Below are positions 62,640 to 64,000 of a DNA stretch of 64,000 nt, piece after piece. The notes below the pieces were generated by a model, which had not been told where the DNA came from, did not search any database, and was given only the letters and a program-made list of their open reading frames with translations. This DNA is from Cellulomonas telluris (GTDB taxonomy: Bacteria > Actinomycetota > Actinomycetes > Actinomycetales > Cellulomonadaceae). Both the position numbers and the translations under genes were made by a program. The stretch's first letter is position 1. Every line of letters starts with the position of its first letter. Location: NCBI RefSeq assembly GCF_004886325.1, contig NZ_QXFN01000002.1:310001-374000 (forward strand). The letters are read 5' to 3'.

Positions 62640-62923
62640 CCGAGCTCCCCGACGATCGCCGCCAGCCGCTCGTCCGCGCCGGAGTCGGTCGCCGCCAGCG
62701 TCTGCTCGCACTCCGCGACGCGCTCGCCGAGCAGGTCGGCCTCGTAGGCCAGGTAGGCGACCGTGCCCGAAACGGTGGTGAGGATGCCGGCCAGCAGGGG
62801 AGCGGCGTCGCCCGTCCCGGTCGACGCCGGGATGGACCGGCACGCGCCGTCGAGGTCCTCCCCGGCCGCCCGCAGCGCCGACGCGATGCCGTGCAGCGCC
62901 GTGAAGTCCGCGCCGATGCTCAT
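62636..62923 (-). CDS. Small helical protein, WXG100-sized
   Basis: 95 residues, helix-turn-helix hairpin by composition (FTALHGIASALRAAGEDLDG, then VAYLAYEADLLGERVAECEQ). No Trp-x-Gly is present, but size and position directly before the WXG protein match ESX-type partners or chaperones. Start ATG overlaps the upstream stop (ATGA). Confidence 0.65.
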   Translation of the reverse strand: MSIGADFTALHGIASALRAAGEDLDGACRSIPASTGTGDAAPLLAGILTTVSGTVAYLAYEADLLGERVAECEQTLAATDSGADERLAAIVGELG

Positions 62924-63210
62924 GCCGACGCCACCGTCCGGTGCTCCTCCGGCACGAGCATGTCGAGCAGCACCAGGTCGAACGGCCGGACGTCGTAGAG
63001 CTTCTGCAGCTCCGACGTGGGCAGCGTGAACCACGGCTGGTCGGGACCGGCGCCCGCGTGCAGGCGGTCGAGCGCCGAGTAGACGAGCAGGGCCGTGCGG
63101 CCGTCGCGCGTCGTGCGGTACTCGACCTCGAGGTCGGCAGGGTCGGCGACCTCGCGCACGCAGGGGATGTACAGGATCGGCGGGTAGTCCGCCGGGAGCG
63201 GTCGCGTCAC
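62920..63210 (-). CDS. SAV_915/SseB-like small protein
   Basis: 96 residues. The block GRTALLVYSALDRLHAGAGP followed by QPWFTLPTSELQKL and FDLVLLDMLVPE resembles SAV_915/SseB-like N-terminal domains. These occur near type VII and toxin loci in actinobacteria. GTG 63210 follows GAGGAGAGAC. A TAATGT -10-like box on the minus strand (63294-63289) may start transcription of this four-gene unit. Confidence 0.65.
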   Translation of the reverse strand: MTRPLPADYPPILYIPCVREVADPADLEVEYRTTRDGRTALLVYSALDRLHAGAGPDQPWFTLPTSELQKLYDVRPFDLVLLDMLVPEEHRTVASA

Positions 63211-64000
63211 GTCTCTCCTCGGGCCGGGCGGGGCTGCGGAGCGGCGGCACGCCGGCGCGATGCGTCGGCGGACCGCGGTGCGATCGGGACATTACCGCCG
63301 GGCGGGGACAGGAGAGCGGCGAGCGCCCGCGCCCCGCAGCCGCGGTCTCCGCCGCGCCTCGCGGCAGGCGGTCTTAGCCGCGCCGCGCAGCAGGCGGTCT
63401 CAGCCGCGCCGCGACAGGAGGTCCTCGACCTGCCGGTGCGTCGGAGCACGTCCCACACCACGGTGCGCGCGGGGGCGTCCGCCCCGTCGGAACGCAGGCG
63501 TACCCAGCCCACGGCGCGACCGCCCTCGTCGACGCCGGTCGCGCCGCTCGCCACGACGTCCGACCAGCCTCCGGGAGCGCCGAGCGCGACGGGAACGCCC
63601 AGCACCCACGCGACCGCCTGGGTGCGTCCCGCGCGTCGCTCGGCCCCGACGACGATCCCCAGGTCGTTCACCGCAGCCGCGGCGCTGGGTCCGCCGGAGG
63701 TCGTCAGGAGCCGGGTGACGCGGCGCCGGTCGACGGTCGCCGCGTCGGCGGTGAACAGCTCGTCCCCGCGCCACAGGTTGCCGACGGCGAGCCCTTTCTC
63801 GTTCAGGTCGGCCAGCCAGCCGGGATTCGCGCCGAGGTGCCGCAGGTCGGTGCCTCCGAACCACACGGCCCCGACGTGCGTGCCGGCGGAGACGTCCGGG
63901 ATGTGGATCCCGCCGCGCACGTCCCCGCGGTCGTTGACCTGGTCAGCGGTGGTGTCGGCGAACCCGGGCGGCGTGGGGAGGTCGGTGACGACGCCGTTCC
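63207..64000 (-). CDS. HAF-repeat-like protein, 5' end outside the window, 3' end probably frameshifted
   Basis: The open frame runs from the right edge to a stop at 63207 (about 264 residues). Residues in the first 165 show repeated turns VNDRGDVRGG, LNEKGLAVGN, VNDLGIVVGA and VDEGGRAVGW, spaced as in extracellular HAF-type beta-propeller repeats. After TVVWDVL (near 63445) the frame becomes Arg/Cys-rich with relaxed third positions. A second frame reads THRQVEDLLSRRG and stops at 63400, inside a 26-base tandem duplication. The real C-terminus is therefore likely at 63400 after a shift, or the gene is damaged. Confidence 0.55.
   Translation of the reverse strand, partial: NGVVTDLPTPPGFADTTADQVNDRGDVRGGIHIPDVSAGTHVGAVWFGGTDLRHLGANPGWLADLNEKGLAVGNLWRGDELFTADAATVDRRRVTRLLTTSGGPSAAAAVNDLGIVVGAERRAGRTQAVAWVLGVPVALGAPGGWSDVVASGATGVDEGGRAVGWVRLRSDGADAPARTVVWDVLRRTGRSRTSCRGAAETACCAARLRPPAARRGGDRGCGARALAALLSPPGGNVPIAPRSADASRRRAAAPQPRPARGET
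63365..63416. repeat. 26-base tandem duplication at the 3' end of the HAF-like gene
   Basis: Two adjacent copies starting CAGGCGGTCTYAGCCGCGCCGCG (63365 and 63391), differing at few bases. Each carries, on the minus strand, a stop (GGCTAA and GGCTGA) at the same place, so an ancestral gene end was probably duplicated. Confidence 0.75.

Noticed and set aside
60569-64000. A complete type VII secretion locus.
   Set aside because: Only substrate-like and accessory proteins are seen; no EccC ATPase, EccD channel or mycosin is in the window.

Overview
The window is very GC-rich DNA with strong G/C bias at third codon positions, many GTG/TTG starts, long shadow ORFs, TANNNT-type -10 boxes, LAxTG-type surface anchors and a c-di-AMP riboswitch ahead of an NlpC/P60 gene. 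This points to a Gram-positive actinobacterium; a Cellulomonas-like member of the Micrococcales is my inference, not something proved by a marker gene. I see no tRNA, rRNA, CRISPR, insertion sequence or phage gene.

About 1-32 kb is a large cell-surface polysaccharide locus. It holds two heparinase II/III-type proteins (one fused to an alpha/beta-hydrolase), a PaaK/CapK-like adenylating enzyme, an asparagine-synthase-like amidotransferase, four GT4 glycosyltransferases, a DUF6270 protein, UDP-GlcNAc 2-epimerase and a Wzm/Wzt-type ABC exporter, all on the minus strand with 1-14 base overlaps. A plus-strand insert carries a DUF4012 protein, an LAVTG surface protein and a Wzy-like polymerase. A second minus-strand operon follows: GT4, Wzx-like flippase, ATP-grasp enzyme, a phosphoglycosyl transferase fused to a GNAT acetyltransferase, a DegT-type aminotransferase and a PglF-type 4,6-dehydratase. 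Next to it is a Wzz/BY-kinase. The last three enzymes form a plausible route from UDP-GlcNAc to an undecaprenyl-linked diacetamido-trideoxy sugar (bacillosamine-like).

About 29-53 kb is mostly housekeeping and accessory genes: CAP-domain proteins, an NCS2 permease, VanZ, UDP-glucose dehydrogenase, a MarR/MFS pair, a second DUF4012 plus LAVTG pair, serC, a DtxR regulator, a riboswitch-controlled NlpC/P60 hydrolase, HNH endonuclease, universal stress protein, an Lrp regulator with a dimethylargininase-ornithine aminotransferase operon, aldo/keto reductase, OsmC, gluconate kinase and permease, and small proteins.

About 54-60 kb is a compact four-gene operon: a processive GT2 synthase, a membrane-anchored beta-helix protein, a beta-helix lipoprotein and a second UDP-glucose dehydrogenase. 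It looks like a synthase-dependent uronic-acid polysaccharide system. The window ends (60.6-64 kb) with a WXG/type VII-like unit: a SAV_915-like protein, a 95-residue helical protein, a WXG protein with glycine-zipper segments and a membrane protein, behind a partial HAF-repeat-like gene whose 3' end seems frameshifted by a 26-base duplication.

The points most worth following up are the GT2/beta-helix/UGD operon, the PGT-GNAT fusion, the heparinase-hydrolase fusion, the duplicated DUF4012-LAVTG pairs, and the recurring CGGGTGAAC motif near surface genes.
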